Below are positions 14,030 through 22,385 of a stretch of 64,000 nt of DNA, in pieces. How positions within the stretch are numbered: the stretch's first letter is position 1; every line of letters begins with the position of its first letter. The stretch is from Thalassobaculum sp. OXR-137 (GTDB taxonomy: Bacteria; Pseudomonadota; Alphaproteobacteria; Thalassobaculales; Thalassobaculaceae), in the NCBI RefSeq assembly GCF_034377285.1, contig NZ_CP139715.1, positions 4,324,001 to 4,388,000 on the forward strand, read 5' to 3'. A program made the position numbers and the translations under genes. The notes under the pieces are model-generated. The model searched no databases. It had not been told where the DNA came from and saw only the letters and a list, made by a program, of their open reading frames with translations.

Positions 14030-16876
14030 TCATTCCGCCGCCACCACGAACTGGCGCTCATGGACGTCGCGGAAGTGCTCCTGCCAGTCGGAGGGCTGGT
14101 TCGACTTGCTCACCTGCACCGCCGTCACCTTGTATTCAGGACAGTTGGTCGCCCAGTCGGAATACTCGGTGGTGATGACGTTGGCGCCGCTCACCGGGTG
14201 GTGGAAGGTCGTGTAGACGACGCCCTGGGGCACCCGGTCGGTGATGGTCGCGCGCAGGGCGGTGGCGCCGATGCGCGAGCCGACGCTGACCATGTCGCCC
14301 TCGCCGATCCCCCGCTCCTCGGCGTCGTGCGGGTGGATCTCCAGGATGTCCTCCGGATGCCAGCGGCCGTTCTCGGTGCGCCGTGTCTGGGCGCCCACAT
14401 TGTACTGGCTGAGGATCCGCCCGGTGGTCAGGATGAGCGGGAAGTGACGGTTGGTGCGCTCGTCTGTGGCGACGTATTCGGTCACCATGAACCGGCCCTT
14501 GCCGCGCACGAAGCCGTCACGGTGCATGGTCGGCGTACCGTCCGGCGCGGCGTCGGTCACCGGCCATTGCAGCGACGCGCCGCCGTCGAGCCGGGCATGG
14601 CTGACCCCAGCGAAGGTCGGCGTCAGGGCGGCGATCTCATCCATGATCTCGGCCGCCGAGGCGTAGGACATGGCCCCGTAGCCCATGGCGTTGGCGAGGC
14701 GGCAGACCGCCTCCCACTCGCTGAGGCCGGTCGCCTCCTTCATCACCGGGCGCACCCGGTTGATGCGCCGCTCCGCATTGGTGAAGGTGCCGTCCTTCTC
14801 CAGGAACGAGGTGCCCGGCAGGAACACATGGGCGTAGCCGGCGGTCTCGTTCAGGAACAGGTCCTGCACGACGACGCAATCCATCGCCTCCAGCGCCGCC
14901 GTCACATGCACGGTGTTCGGGTCGGACTGGGCGATGTCCTCGCCCTGGATGAAGATGCCGCGATAGGTACCGTCGATGGCGGCGGCCAGCATGTTCGGGA
15001 TGCGCAGCCCCGGCTCGGCCAGCAGCGGCCGGCCCCAGGCCTTTTCGAACAGCGCGCGGGTGGCGTCGTCGGAGACGTGGCGGTAGCCGGGGAACTCATG
15101 CGGGAAGCTGCCCATGTCGCAGGAGCCCTGCACGTTGTTCTGGCCGCGCAGCGGATTTACGCCCACGCCCTCGCGGCCGATATTCCCGGTCGCCATGGCG
15201 AGGTTGGCCATGGCCATGACCATGGTCGAGCCCTGGCTGTGTTCGGTCACCCCGAGGCCGTAATAGATCGCCCCGTTGCCGGCGGTGGCGAAGAGGCGGG
15301 CGGCGGCGCGCAGGGTCTCCGGCTCGACGCCGATGCGCTCGGCCAGGGCTTCCGGGGAGTTGCGCTCCTCGGCGACGAAGGCCCGCCAGCGCTCGAAATC
15401 GGCATCCTCGCAGCGCTCGGCCACGAATTTCTCGTCCACCAAGCCTTCGGTGACGATGGTGTGCGCCAGCGCATTCATCACCGCCACGTTGGTGCCGGGA
15501 CGGAGCTGGACGTGATGGGCCGCCTTGATGTGCGGCGACTTCACCAGGTCGATGCGCCGCGGATCGAGGACGATGATCTGCGCCCCTTCGCGCAGCCGCT
15601 TCTTCATGCGCGAGGCGAAGACCGGGTGGCCGTCGGTCGGGTTGGCGCCGATCAGCAGGATGACGTCCGCCTTCTCCACCGACTTGAAGTTCTGGGTGCC
15701 GGCCGAGGTGCCGAAGGTGGTCTTCAGCCCGTAGCCGGTCGGCGAGTGGCAGACCCGGGCGCAGGTATCGACGTTGTTGTTGCCGAAGGCGGCCCGGATC
15801 ATCTTCTGGACGACGTAGACTTCCTCGTTGGTGCAGCGCGACGACGTGATGCCGCCGATGGCACCCTTCCCATGCTCCGCCTGGATCTTCTTGAACCGGT
15901 CGGCGGCGAAGCCGATCGCCTCGTCCCAGGAGACCGCGCGCCACGGATCGGTGATCTTCTCGCGCACCATCGGGGTGGTCACCCGGTCCTTATGGGTGGC
16001 GTAGCCCCAGGCGAAGCGGCCCTTCACGCAGGAATGCCCCTCGTTCGCGCCGCCGGACTTCTGCGGCACCATGCGCACGACCTTGTCGCCCTGCAGCTCC
16101 GCCTTGAAGGAGCAGCCCACGCCGCAATAGGCGCAGGTGGTCTCAACCGAGCGGGTCGGCACACCCTTCTCCACGACAGAGGCTTCCATCAGCGTGGCGG
16201 TCGGGCAGGCCTGGACGCAGGCGCCGCAGGACACGCACTCGGAGGAGAAGAAATCGTCGATCTGAGTGCCGGCCGAGACCATGGAGGCGAAGCCGCGGCC
16301 GTCGATGGTCAGGGCGAAAGTGCCCTGCACCTCCTCGCAGGCCCGAACGCAGCGCGAGCAGACGATGCACTTTGCCGGGTCGAACTGAAAGTACGGGTTG
16401 GACGTGTCGACCGGCTTGCGGCTCTCCCCGGCGAAATGGTTCGCCCCGTCCATGCCGTAGCGCACCTCCCGCAGGCCGACTGCGCCCGCCATGTCCTGCA
16501 ATTCGCAGTCGCCATTGGCCGAGCAGGTCAGACAGTCCAGCGGGTGGTCGGAGATGTAGAGCTCCATCACCCCCTTGCGGATCTTCGCCAGGCGGTCGTT
16601 CTGGGTGGTGACGACCATGCCGGCGCGCACCGGCGTGGTGCAGGAGGCGGGAGTGCCCTTAACCCCTTCCACTTCCACAAGGCACATGCGGCAGGAGCCC
16701 CAGGGGGCCAGGCTGTCGGTGGCGCAGAGCTTCGGGATCGGCCGGTCGATCTGCGTGGCGGCGCGCATGATCGACGTGCCCTCGGGCACGGTGACCTCGA
16801 CCCCGTCGATCGTCAGGGTGACCGGAGCGCCTTGCTTGGCGGGCGTGCCGAAATCGGTCTCTTTGAGAAGGGCCAT
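14030..16876 (-). CDS. fdsA: NAD-dependent formate dehydrogenase, molybdenum catalytic subunit
   Basis: 948 residues. Oxidises formate to CO2 at a bis-MGD molybdenum centre in the cytoplasm. An N-terminal 2Fe-2S domain has Cys51, Cys62, Cys65 and Cys79; an NADH dehydrogenase-like His/Cys cluster site has His111, Cys115, Cys118 and Cys124; two 4Fe-4S sites have Cys170/173/176/180 and Cys214/217/220/224; and a fourth 4Fe-4S site near the cofactor has Cys248/251/255/283. The molybdenum ligand is cysteine, not selenocysteine (ARVCHSPTG, Cys376 followed by His377). The start follows AGGAGA. It works with FdsB and FdsG, encoded just upstream. Confidence 0.97.
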   Translation of the reverse strand: MALLKETDFGTPAKQGAPVTLTIDGVEVTVPEGTSIMRAATQIDRPIPKLCATDSLAPWGSCRMCLVEVEGVKGTPASCTTPVRAGMVVTTQNDRLAKIRKGVMELYISDHPLDCLTCSANGDCELQDMAGAVGLREVRYGMDGANHFAGESRKPVDTSNPYFQFDPAKCIVCSRCVRACEEVQGTFALTIDGRGFASMVSAGTQIDDFFSSECVSCGACVQACPTATLMEASVVEKGVPTRSVETTCAYCGVGCSFKAELQGDKVVRMVPQKSGGANEGHSCVKGRFAWGYATHKDRVTTPMVREKITDPWRAVSWDEAIGFAADRFKKIQAEHGKGAIGGITSSRCTNEEVYVVQKMIRAAFGNNNVDTCARVCHSPTGYGLKTTFGTSAGTQNFKSVEKADVILLIGANPTDGHPVFASRMKKRLREGAQIIVLDPRRIDLVKSPHIKAAHHVQLRPGTNVAVMNALAHTIVTEGLVDEKFVAERCEDADFERWRAFVAEERNSPEALAERIGVEPETLRAAARLFATAGNGAIYYGLGVTEHSQGSTMVMAMANLAMATGNIGREGVGVNPLRGQNNVQGSCDMGSFPHEFPGYRHVSDDATRALFEKAWGRPLLAEPGLRIPNMLAAAIDGTYRGIFIQGEDIAQSDPNTVHVTAALEAMDCVVVQDLFLNETAGYAHVFLPGTSFLEKDGTFTNAERRINRVRPVMKEATGLSEWEAVCRLANAMGYGAMSYASAAEIMDEIAALTPTFAGVSHARLDGGASLQWPVTDAAPDGTPTMHRDGFVRGKGRFMVTEYVATDERTNRHFPLILTTGRILSQYNVGAQTRRTENGRWHPEDILEIHPHDAEERGIGEGDMVSVGSRIGATALRATITDRVPQGVVYTTFHHPVSGANVITTEYSDWATNCPEYKVTAVQVSKSNQPSDWQEHFRDVHERQFVVAAE

Positions 16877-16886
16877 CCGTTCTCTC

Positions 16887-18443
16887 CTATTCGGCCGCCA
16901 TCAGGGGCGTGGTGTTGAAGTCTTCGGGGAACAGACGCATGGCAGACAGCACCGGCATGGGCGTCAGACCGCCCATGGCGCAGAGCGAGCCGTCGCGCAT
17001 GGTCTCACAGAGATCCGCCACCAGCTCGAGATTGGCGTCCACATTCTCACCGCGCTGGATCTTCTCCACCGTCTCCTTGCCGCGCACCGCACCGATCCGG
17101 CAGGGGGTGCACTTGCCGCAGCTCTCGATCTCGCAGAACTCGAAGGCGAAGCGGGCCATCGCCGCCATGTCGACGCTGTCGTCGAACACCACGATGCCGC
17201 CATGGCCGAGCATCGCGTCGTTACCGGCGAAATTCTCGTAGTCGGTCTCCAGGTCGAGCATCGCCGCGTCGACATAGGCGCCGAGCGGGCCGCCGACCTG
17301 GGCCGCGCGGAACGGCCGGCCCGACGCCGTACCGCCGCCGAACTCCTCGATGAGCTGGCGCAGGGTGACGCCGAAGGCCTTCTCCACCAGACCGCCATGC
17401 CTGATGTTGCCGGCGAGCTGGAACGGCTTGGTCCCGCGCGAGCGGCCCATGCCGAAGCCTTTGTAGTAGTCCGCGCCCTTGGCCAGGATCACCGGCACGG
17501 TGGCGAGCGTCAGCACGTTGTTGACGACGGTCGGCTTGCCGAACAGGCCGTGGATGGCCGGGATCGGCGGCTTGGCCCGCACGGTGCCGCGCTTGCCCTC
17601 CAGGCTCTCCAGCATCGACGACTCTTCGCCGCAGATATAGGCGCCGGCCCCACGGCGGACATGCAGACGGAAGGTCTTGCCGCTGCCGCCGATATCGGCA
17701 CCCAGCCAGCCGGCCTGCTCCATCAGCTCGGCGGCAGCACGCATGGTCGCGATGGCGTCGGGATATTCGGAGCGGATGTAGATGTAGCCGTCCTCCGCCC
17801 CCACCGCGAGGCCGGCGATCGCCATGCCTTCGATCAAGGTGAAGGGGTCGCCCTCCATGATCATGCGGTCGGCGAAGGTACCGCTGTCGCCCTCGTCGGC
17901 GTTGCAGCAGATGTATTTCTGGCCCGTCGGCTGGTCGTGGACCGTCTTCCACTTGATGCCGGCGGGGAAGCCCGCACCGCCGCGGCCGCGCAGGCCGGAC
18001 TCGGCGATGGCGGCGCAGATCGCCGCACCGTCCATCTCCAGCGCCGCCTTCAGCCCGTCGAGCCCGCCCCAGGCGCTGAGCGAGGCGAGATCCAGCGGGT
18101 CGATCACGCCCACGCGGGCGAAAGTCAGACGCTCCTGATGCTTCAGGAAGGGAATCTCCTCGGTGAGGCCGAGCGCCAGGGCGTGGTGGCCGTCTCCGGC
18201 GAGCAGGCCGGCGTCGAACAGAGACGGCACGTCCTCGGCGGCCACCGGCCCGTAGGCGACGCGGCCGGCGGCGGTCTCGACCTCGACCAGCGGCTCCAGC
18301 CAGAACATGCCGCGCGAGCCGTTGCGCACGATCTTGACGTCGGCACCGCGGGCGGCGGCCTCGTCGGCGATGGCCTGTGCGACGGCATCAGCCCCGACGG
18401 AGCGCGCGGCGGAATCCCGGGGGACGTAGAGGACGGCGGTCAT
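16887..18443 (-). CDS. fdsB: Formate dehydrogenase beta subunit, FMN and NAD binding
   Basis: 518 residues. Takes electrons from FdsA and reduces NAD+. The N-terminal 150 residues are thioredoxin-like and the rest resembles NuoF: GLRGRGGAGFPAGIKW (NAD), YICCNADEGDSGTFADR (FMN), GAGAYICGEESSMLESLEG and a C-terminal 4Fe-4S site ESCGKCTPCRIG. The ATG at 18443 overlaps the fdsG stop (ATGA). The frame is open for 75 further codons upstream, but this overlaps fdsG and is not used. Confidence 0.96.
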   Translation of the reverse strand: MTAVLYVPRDSAARSVGADAVAQAIADEAAARGADVKIVRNGSRGMFWLEPLVEVETAAGRVAYGPVAAEDVPSLFDAGLLAGDGHHALALGLTEEIPFLKHQERLTFARVGVIDPLDLASLSAWGGLDGLKAALEMDGAAICAAIAESGLRGRGGAGFPAGIKWKTVHDQPTGQKYICCNADEGDSGTFADRMIMEGDPFTLIEGMAIAGLAVGAEDGYIYIRSEYPDAIATMRAAAELMEQAGWLGADIGGSGKTFRLHVRRGAGAYICGEESSMLESLEGKRGTVRAKPPIPAIHGLFGKPTVVNNVLTLATVPVILAKGADYYKGFGMGRSRGTKPFQLAGNIRHGGLVEKAFGVTLRQLIEEFGGGTASGRPFRAAQVGGPLGAYVDAAMLDLETDYENFAGNDAMLGHGGIVVFDDSVDMAAMARFAFEFCEIESCGKCTPCRIGAVRGKETVEKIQRGENVDANLELVADLCETMRDGSLCAMGGLTPMPVLSAMRLFPEDFNTTPLMAAE

Positions 18444-18925
18444 GAGCGGGCCTCCCGCACGGCGGTATCGAGGCGGGCGGCATCGGCGCGACCGACCAGC
18501 CGACCGTTGACCATGGCGGCGGGGGCGAGCGCGCAATTGCCCAGGCAATAGACCGGCTCGATGGTCACCCCGTCCTCCGAGGTGCCGCCGAGTTTGATCC
18601 CGCGGGCCGCACAGACCGTCTCGATCAGCGCCAGGGCGCCCATGGACTGGCAGGCCTCGGCCCGGCACAGCTTGACGACGACGGGACCGGCCGGCGCGCG
18701 GCGGTAGTCGTGGTAGAAGCTGACGACGCCGTGGACCTCGGCGCGGGACAGGTTGAGGGCGCTGGCGATGGCCGGCAGGGTCGCCTCGGGCACGAAGCCG
18801 GTCTCCTCCTGCAGATCGTGCAGGATCTCCAGCAGGGCGGCGGGGTCGTTGCCATGGCGCGCGCAGATCGCGGTCGCCTCGGCAACCGCTCCCGCCGGCG
18901 GCGGTGCGTTTTCAGCCTCGATCAT
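18440..18925 (-). CDS. fdsG: Formate dehydrogenase gamma subunit, 2Fe-2S
   Basis: 161 residues, NuoE-like. Four cysteines carry a 2Fe-2S cluster: Cys87, Cys92 (CRAEACQSMGA) and Cys127, Cys131 (YCLGNCALAP). The helical N-terminus contains LLEILHDLQEETGFVPE. The ATG at 18925 gives a normal length; a GTG 9 codons upstream is possible. It is the first gene of fdsG-fdsB-fdsA-fdhD-fdsD, and the operon promoter should lie in 18926-19080. There a CACTG-N15-CAGTG dyad (18950-18974) could be a LysR-type site. Confidence 0.93.
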   Translation of the reverse strand: MIEAENAPPPAGAVAEATAICARHGNDPAALLEILHDLQEETGFVPEATLPAIASALNLSRAEVHGVVSFYHDYRRAPAGPVVVKLCRAEACQSMGALALIETVCAARGIKLGGTSEDGVTIEPVYCLGNCALAPAAMVNGRLVGRADAARLDTAVREARS

Positions 18926-19088
18926 CCGTGCCTGTCTCCCATTCACCAGCACTGTCGACCGACACGGCGCAGTGTTCCGGGCACGATGGGCTCAGCCGCA
19001 AGTTGCGGTCAAATCGGACGATTCAATGCGGTGATAGACGCGCTCTATGGTGCAGCGCGGGAGAAAATCGCGGTCGGAGCATCCACTA

Positions 19089-19205
19089 GGTCCCGGCCCG
19101 CCCCCGGATCAAGCCCGGGATCGTCCGGGATGACGACACTATTTATTTCCCGTCACCGTCATCCCGGCGAACTCCGGACTCGATCCGGAGACCGGCCGGG
19201 ACCCG
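19089..19205. repeat. Inverted pair of GTCATCCCGG-type intergenic repeats
   Basis: Two copies of a roughly 47-base palindromic repeat face each other around a 21-base AT-rich centre. Copy 1 (about 19089-19135) and copy 2 (about 19157-19205) share CGTCATCCCGG, GGACT/GGGCT, GATCCGG and GGCCGGGACC blocks when read in opposite directions. They fill most of the gap between fdsG and the GNAT gene and can fold into large hairpins, likely ending the GNAT transcript. Related copies occur at 33098 and probably 42943. Confidence 0.75.
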
Positions 19206-19224
19206 GCCCATGGCCGAGCGCCCC

Positions 19225-19656
19225 CTACTCCGCGCTCAGATACCCCTGCTCGATCTTCGCTTCCTGGTCTTCGAAGATCGCCATCGCCGTGGTCATCCGC
19301 CGGAAGCCGTATTTCCGGTACAGCGGCTCCTTGCCCGGCACGGCGTAGAGCAGAATCTTGCGGTGATCGCGCACCCGCTCCAGCAGCCGGCGGATCACCG
19401 TGCCGCCCAATCCCTGCCCCTGCATGTCCGGATGCACGACGATATCCGCCAGATAGGCGCAGTCCGCCCCGTCCGACAGCGCCCGCCCGGCAGCGACCAG
19501 CCGGCCGTCCTCGCGGGCGAACTCGCGATGCAGGCTGTTGGTGAACACCGTGCGCAGGAACTCCGGCGTCTTGTCGCCCAGCGGGGCCGCGCGGACCAGA
19601 TCCGCCAACTCCTGCCAGTCCACATCCTCTACCGACTGGCTCCACTCGATCGCCAT
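19225..19656 (-). CDS. GNAT family N-acetyltransferase
   Basis: 143 residues. The acetyl-CoA binding signature is VVHPDMQGQGLGGTVIRRLLERV (residues about 85-107), followed by ILLYAVPGKEPLYRKYGFRR, the usual beta4-alpha4 and C-terminal part of the fold. The ATG at 19656 follows GGGAGG. The substrate is not predictable. It lies between thiM and the repeat pair with about 95 bases to thiM, so it could be read from the same transcript. Confidence 0.82.
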   Translation of the reverse strand: MAIEWSQSVEDVDWQELADLVRAAPLGDKTPEFLRTVFTNSLHREFAREDGRLVAAGRALSDGADCAYLADIVVHPDMQGQGLGGTVIRRLLERVRDHRKILLYAVPGKEPLYRKYGFRRMTTAMAIFEDQEAKIEQGYLSAE

Positions 19657-19750
19657 CGCCTGCCTCCCGATATCGCACAGCATCCGTGCATACCGCGAAG
19701 ACACCGAGCCGCCGGAGGCCCAAGCGGGCGGGATCGCATCGGGCCAAGGA

Positions 19751-20539
19751 TCAGACCGCCTCGATCCTTGCCTCGGCGTCGAGCCGGTCCGGGGTCATGG
19801 CATGGAGCGCATCCATCAGAGCGGGGCCGAAACTGCCCGGCCCCTCGGCCCGCTCGGCCGCGATCTCACCGGCGCGGCCGAAACAGGCATGGGCGGCAAC
19901 CGTCGCCGCCAACGGATCCTGGCCGACCAGGAACGCACCGACCACGCCGGTCAGCGCACAGCCCATGGCCGTCACCCGGCCCATCAGCGCATGACCGCCC
20001 TCGATCCGCAGGGCGCGCTCGCCGTCGGTGACGAAATCGACCGCGCCGCTGACCGCGACCACGCCGCCGGTGCGCTGGGCCAGATGCCGGGCGGCGTTCT
20101 CGGCGGCAGAGACCGGATCGCCCGCGTCCACCCCCTTGCCGCTGGCGACGGCCCCGCTCAGCGCCAGGATCTCCGAGGCATTGCCGCGCAGCACCGTCGG
20201 GTTGAGCGCCAGCAGTCGGGCGGCCAGCCGGTTGCGGAAGCCGGTCGCCCCCACCGCCACCGGGTCGAGCACCCAAGGCTTGCCCGCTGCCGACGCGGCC
20301 TGGGCGGCGGCGACCATGGATGATTCCCAGCCGGCATCGGCGGTGCCGATATTCACCGTTAGCGCGCCGGCGATCCCGGCGAACTCGCCCGCCTCCTCCA
20401 ATGCATGCACCATGGCAGGCGACGCGCCGACCGCGAGCTGGGCATTGGCGACCACGTTCATCGCGACGAAATTGGTGATGTTCTGCACCAGCGGGGCGGT
20501 GTCCCGCAGGGATTTCAGGTGGGTTCCGGGCTTGATCAT
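19751..20539 (-). CDS. thiM: Hydroxyethylthiazole kinase
   Basis: 262 residues. Phosphorylates 4-methyl-5-(2-hydroxyethyl)thiazole so that the thiazole part of thiamine can be salvaged. Family motifs are PLVQNITNFVAMNVVANAQLAVGASPAM, VLDPVAVGATGFR, LRGNASEI and AMGCALTG with the catalytic-type Cys194. No other thiamine gene is adjacent. A TPP riboswitch lies directly upstream, so expression should fall when thiamine pyrophosphate is sufficient. Confidence 0.95.
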   Translation of the reverse strand: MIKPGTHLKSLRDTAPLVQNITNFVAMNVVANAQLAVGASPAMVHALEEAGEFAGIAGALTVNIGTADAGWESSMVAAAQAASAAGKPWVLDPVAVGATGFRNRLAARLLALNPTVLRGNASEILALSGAVASGKGVDAGDPVSAAENAARHLAQRTGGVVAVSGAVDFVTDGERALRIEGGHALMGRVTAMGCALTGVVGAFLVGQDPLAATVAAHACFGRAGEIAAERAEGPGSFGPALMDALHAMTPDRLDAEARIEAV

Positions 20540-20589
20540 GAGTGCCTTTCCGCCGGGCGGGACAGCGGTCCGCCGGAGTTGGGCGGCTC

Positions 20590-20672
20590 CGCAACTTCCT
20601 CCGCCGGCATGATCCGGTTCAGGTTCGAAGGGTGCTTCTCAGCCCGCAGATGCGGACGCCCCCGTGCGTCTT
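20590..20672 (-). promoter_or_regulatory. TPP riboswitch (THI element)
   Basis: Minus-strand leader of thiM with the conserved blocks CACGGGGGC, GCTGAGA, ACCCTTCGAACCTGA and CCGGATCATGCCGGCGGAGG. CGCA at the 5' end can pair with TGCG at the 3' end as the basal stem. The aptamer ends about 50 bases before the thiM start. Confidence 0.96.
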
Positions 20673-20739
20673 CTGAACGTGGTCCCGACCCCGGCGGTGC
20701 GCAAGACGGTCGTTTGGATGATCGTTCCTGCCGCGCAGG

Positions 20740-21258
20740 CTATCGGCTCGACCCGAAGACCATAGCGCCGATGAAGCGATCGACGGTGTGGCCGTCATCC
20801 GCCAGCGGCAGGACCAGGGTTTCGTAGGACTTGTGCTCCTTATCGAGCCAGTCGACGACGCCCCAAACACGCACCGGCTGCCGTGTGTCGCGGACCTCGC
20901 GGTAGAGTTCGAGTCCGGCCTGTCCGAACACCTCGCCGACATGGCGGCCGGTGTTGTCGCGGCCAACCTGCTCGGTGATCTCGGTCCCGATCAAGGTGTA
21001 GCGGAAATCGTCGATATCGGGGTCGGCCTGGACGACGAACAGCCAGCCCAGGGCGTCGCGCATGTCCAGCGGGTCGAAGTCGCGGCGCGCCGGCAGCGCG
21101 TCCTCGCGACATTTCGCGCGCCAGGTTCGCAGCAGCCCCTGCAGCATCGGGCTGACGAGAGCGACCGTCCAATCCCACCGACCCGGCTTCGGCCCGTCGG
21201 CCGAGCCCGAACCGTCGGAGATGTTACGCGGCAGGGGACGCACATAGGTGACAACCAT
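20740..21258 (-). CDS. PAS_5-type sensory protein 1
   Basis: 172 residues, a stand-alone PAS-like protein of the small family common in Rhodospirillales (PF07310 by my recognition). The core reads FDPLDMRDALGWLFVVQAD, FRYTLIGTEITEQVGRDNTGR and VGEVFG, followed by KSYETLVLPLADDGHTVDRFIGAMVFG. There is no output domain, membrane segment or signal peptide. The ATG at 21258 has a good SD (AAAGGGA) that lies inside a small hairpin. It is the first of four similar genes in 7 kb. The ligand and partner are unknown. Confidence 0.82.
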   Translation of the reverse strand: MVVTYVRPLPRNISDGSGSADGPKPGRWDWTVALVSPMLQGLLRTWRAKCREDALPARRDFDPLDMRDALGWLFVVQADPDIDDFRYTLIGTEITEQVGRDNTGRHVGEVFGQAGLELYREVRDTRQPVRVWGVVDWLDKEHKSYETLVLPLADDGHTVDRFIGAMVFGSSR

Positions 21259-21261
21259 CGT

Positions 21262-21293
21262 TATCCCTTTCTGGGATAGGGGTTTTTCAACCC
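21262..21293 (-). promoter_or_regulatory. Hairpins covering the ribosome-binding site of PAS gene 1
   Basis: On the minus strand GGGTT-GAAA-AACCC (21280-21293) is followed at once by TATCCC-AGAAA-GGGATA (21262-21278). The second stem contains most of the SD AAAGGGA, five bases before the ATG at 21258, so it could mask translation start. Confidence 0.45.
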
Positions 21294-21406
21294 GGAGCAG
21301 TCCCGCTATACGCCATGTCGGACAGCGAAACAACCGGCCCCGGCGCCGTCGCTGCGCGCTCGCCCCGACCGGGATTCGTCGCCGAACTCTTCCGGCAAAT
21401 CGCCGG

Positions 21407-22303
21407 CTAGGGCGCCACGAGGTCCGGATAGCCCTTGGCCGCTTCCAGCAGCATCTCCACCAGCGGCGACATCGGCTCGCGGTCCAGGGCGACCACGCCG
21501 ATCATGTGTTCCACCACCGGATCGACCAGCGGGATCGCCCGCAGGCCCGCGCCCTCCCCAACCACCCGGGTCAGCGCCTCGGGCAGCACGCTGACCAGCC
21601 CGGCCGTCTGCACATAGGCGCAGAGATTGATCACCGAATTGCTCTCGATCTCCGGATGCGGATGGCAGCCCGCCTTGGCGAAGGCGCGGTCGATGATGCG
21701 CCGGTTCTGCATGTCGGGGGTCAACGCGCAGATCGCATGCTCGGCCGCCTCGCCCCAGGCCACGCTGTCGCGGCCGGCGAGCGGATGGTCCTGGCGCACC
21801 ACCAGCCGGTAACGCTCGCGATAGAGCGGCTGGGAGGAGGAAATGTCGATCGGCTCGCTGTCGAGATAGGTGATGCCGGCATCGATGGAGAATTCCGCCA
21901 GATGCCGTTCGATATCCTTGGAGGATTGCGAGCGGATGCTGAAGGTCAGCTTCGGAAAGCGCCGGCGCAGCAGTTCGGTCAGCGGCGGCACGGCGGCGAG
22001 TGCCGACGGGATGACGCCGAGCACCATCCGCCCCTCCGGCGCGCCGGACAGGGCGGAGAGGTCGTCGCGGAGGTTGTCGCAGTCTTCGAGGATGCGCTGC
22101 GCCCATTTCAGGATGTGCTGGCCCTCGTTGGTCAGGCCGATATAGCGCTGGCCGCGCAGGACGATCGGCACGCCGAGCTCGTGCTCGAGCTGGCGGATGC
22201 GGCCGGACAGGGTGGGCTGGGTGATCCCGCAGGCCTCGGCGGCGCGGGTGAAATGCTGCTCGCGGGCGAGCGCGACGAGGTACTGGAGCTGTCTGATATC
22301 CAT
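21407..22303 (-). CDS. LysR family transcriptional regulator
   Basis: 298 residues. The N-terminal winged helix is clear: MDIRQLQYLVALAREQHFTRAAEACGITQPTLSGRIRQLEHELGV. The effector domain begins near residue 90 (GRMVLGVIPSALAAVPPLTELL). The ATG at 22303 puts the helix-turn-helix at the usual place, although the frame is open further upstream. The target is unknown. LysR proteins control some fds operons, and fdsG is about 2.5 kb away, but genes between them belong to other functions. Confidence 0.92.
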   Translation of the reverse strand: MDIRQLQYLVALAREQHFTRAAEACGITQPTLSGRIRQLEHELGVPIVLRGQRYIGLTNEGQHILKWAQRILEDCDNLRDDLSALSGAPEGRMVLGVIPSALAAVPPLTELLRRRFPKLTFSIRSQSSKDIERHLAEFSIDAGITYLDSEPIDISSSQPLYRERYRLVVRQDHPLAGRDSVAWGEAAEHAICALTPDMQNRRIIDRAFAKAGCHPHPEIESNSVINLCAYVQTAGLVSVLPEALTRVVGEGAGLRAIPLVDPVVEHMIGVVALDREPMSPLVEMLLEAAKGYPDLVAP

Positions 22304-22330
22304 GGACGCGACGCTCCGGCACGACGTGAA

Positions 22331-22370
22331 AGGGCCGCACACCGAGGGGACACTCCCGGTGCACGGCCCT
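22331..22370 (-). terminator. Terminator of degP
   Basis: Imperfect hairpin with 14-base arms (two mismatched pairs): AGGGCCGTGCACCG pairs with CGGTGTGCGGCCCT on the minus strand, followed by TTTC. It lies 15 bases after the degP stop. Confidence 0.65.
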
Positions 22371-22385
22371 AAAGGTGCCGGTAAC

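Noticed and set aside
15740-15760. Possible selenocysteine at the formate dehydrogenase active site
   Set aside because: The codon is an ordinary cysteine codon (Cys376 in VCHSPTG) and the frame has no internal TGA.
13784-16918. Open frame of over 1000 codons on the plus strand
   Set aside because: It lies antisense to fdhD and fdsA, which have all their cofactor motifs. Its product is rich in Arg, Gly, His and Ala, as expected for a GC-rich shadow frame.
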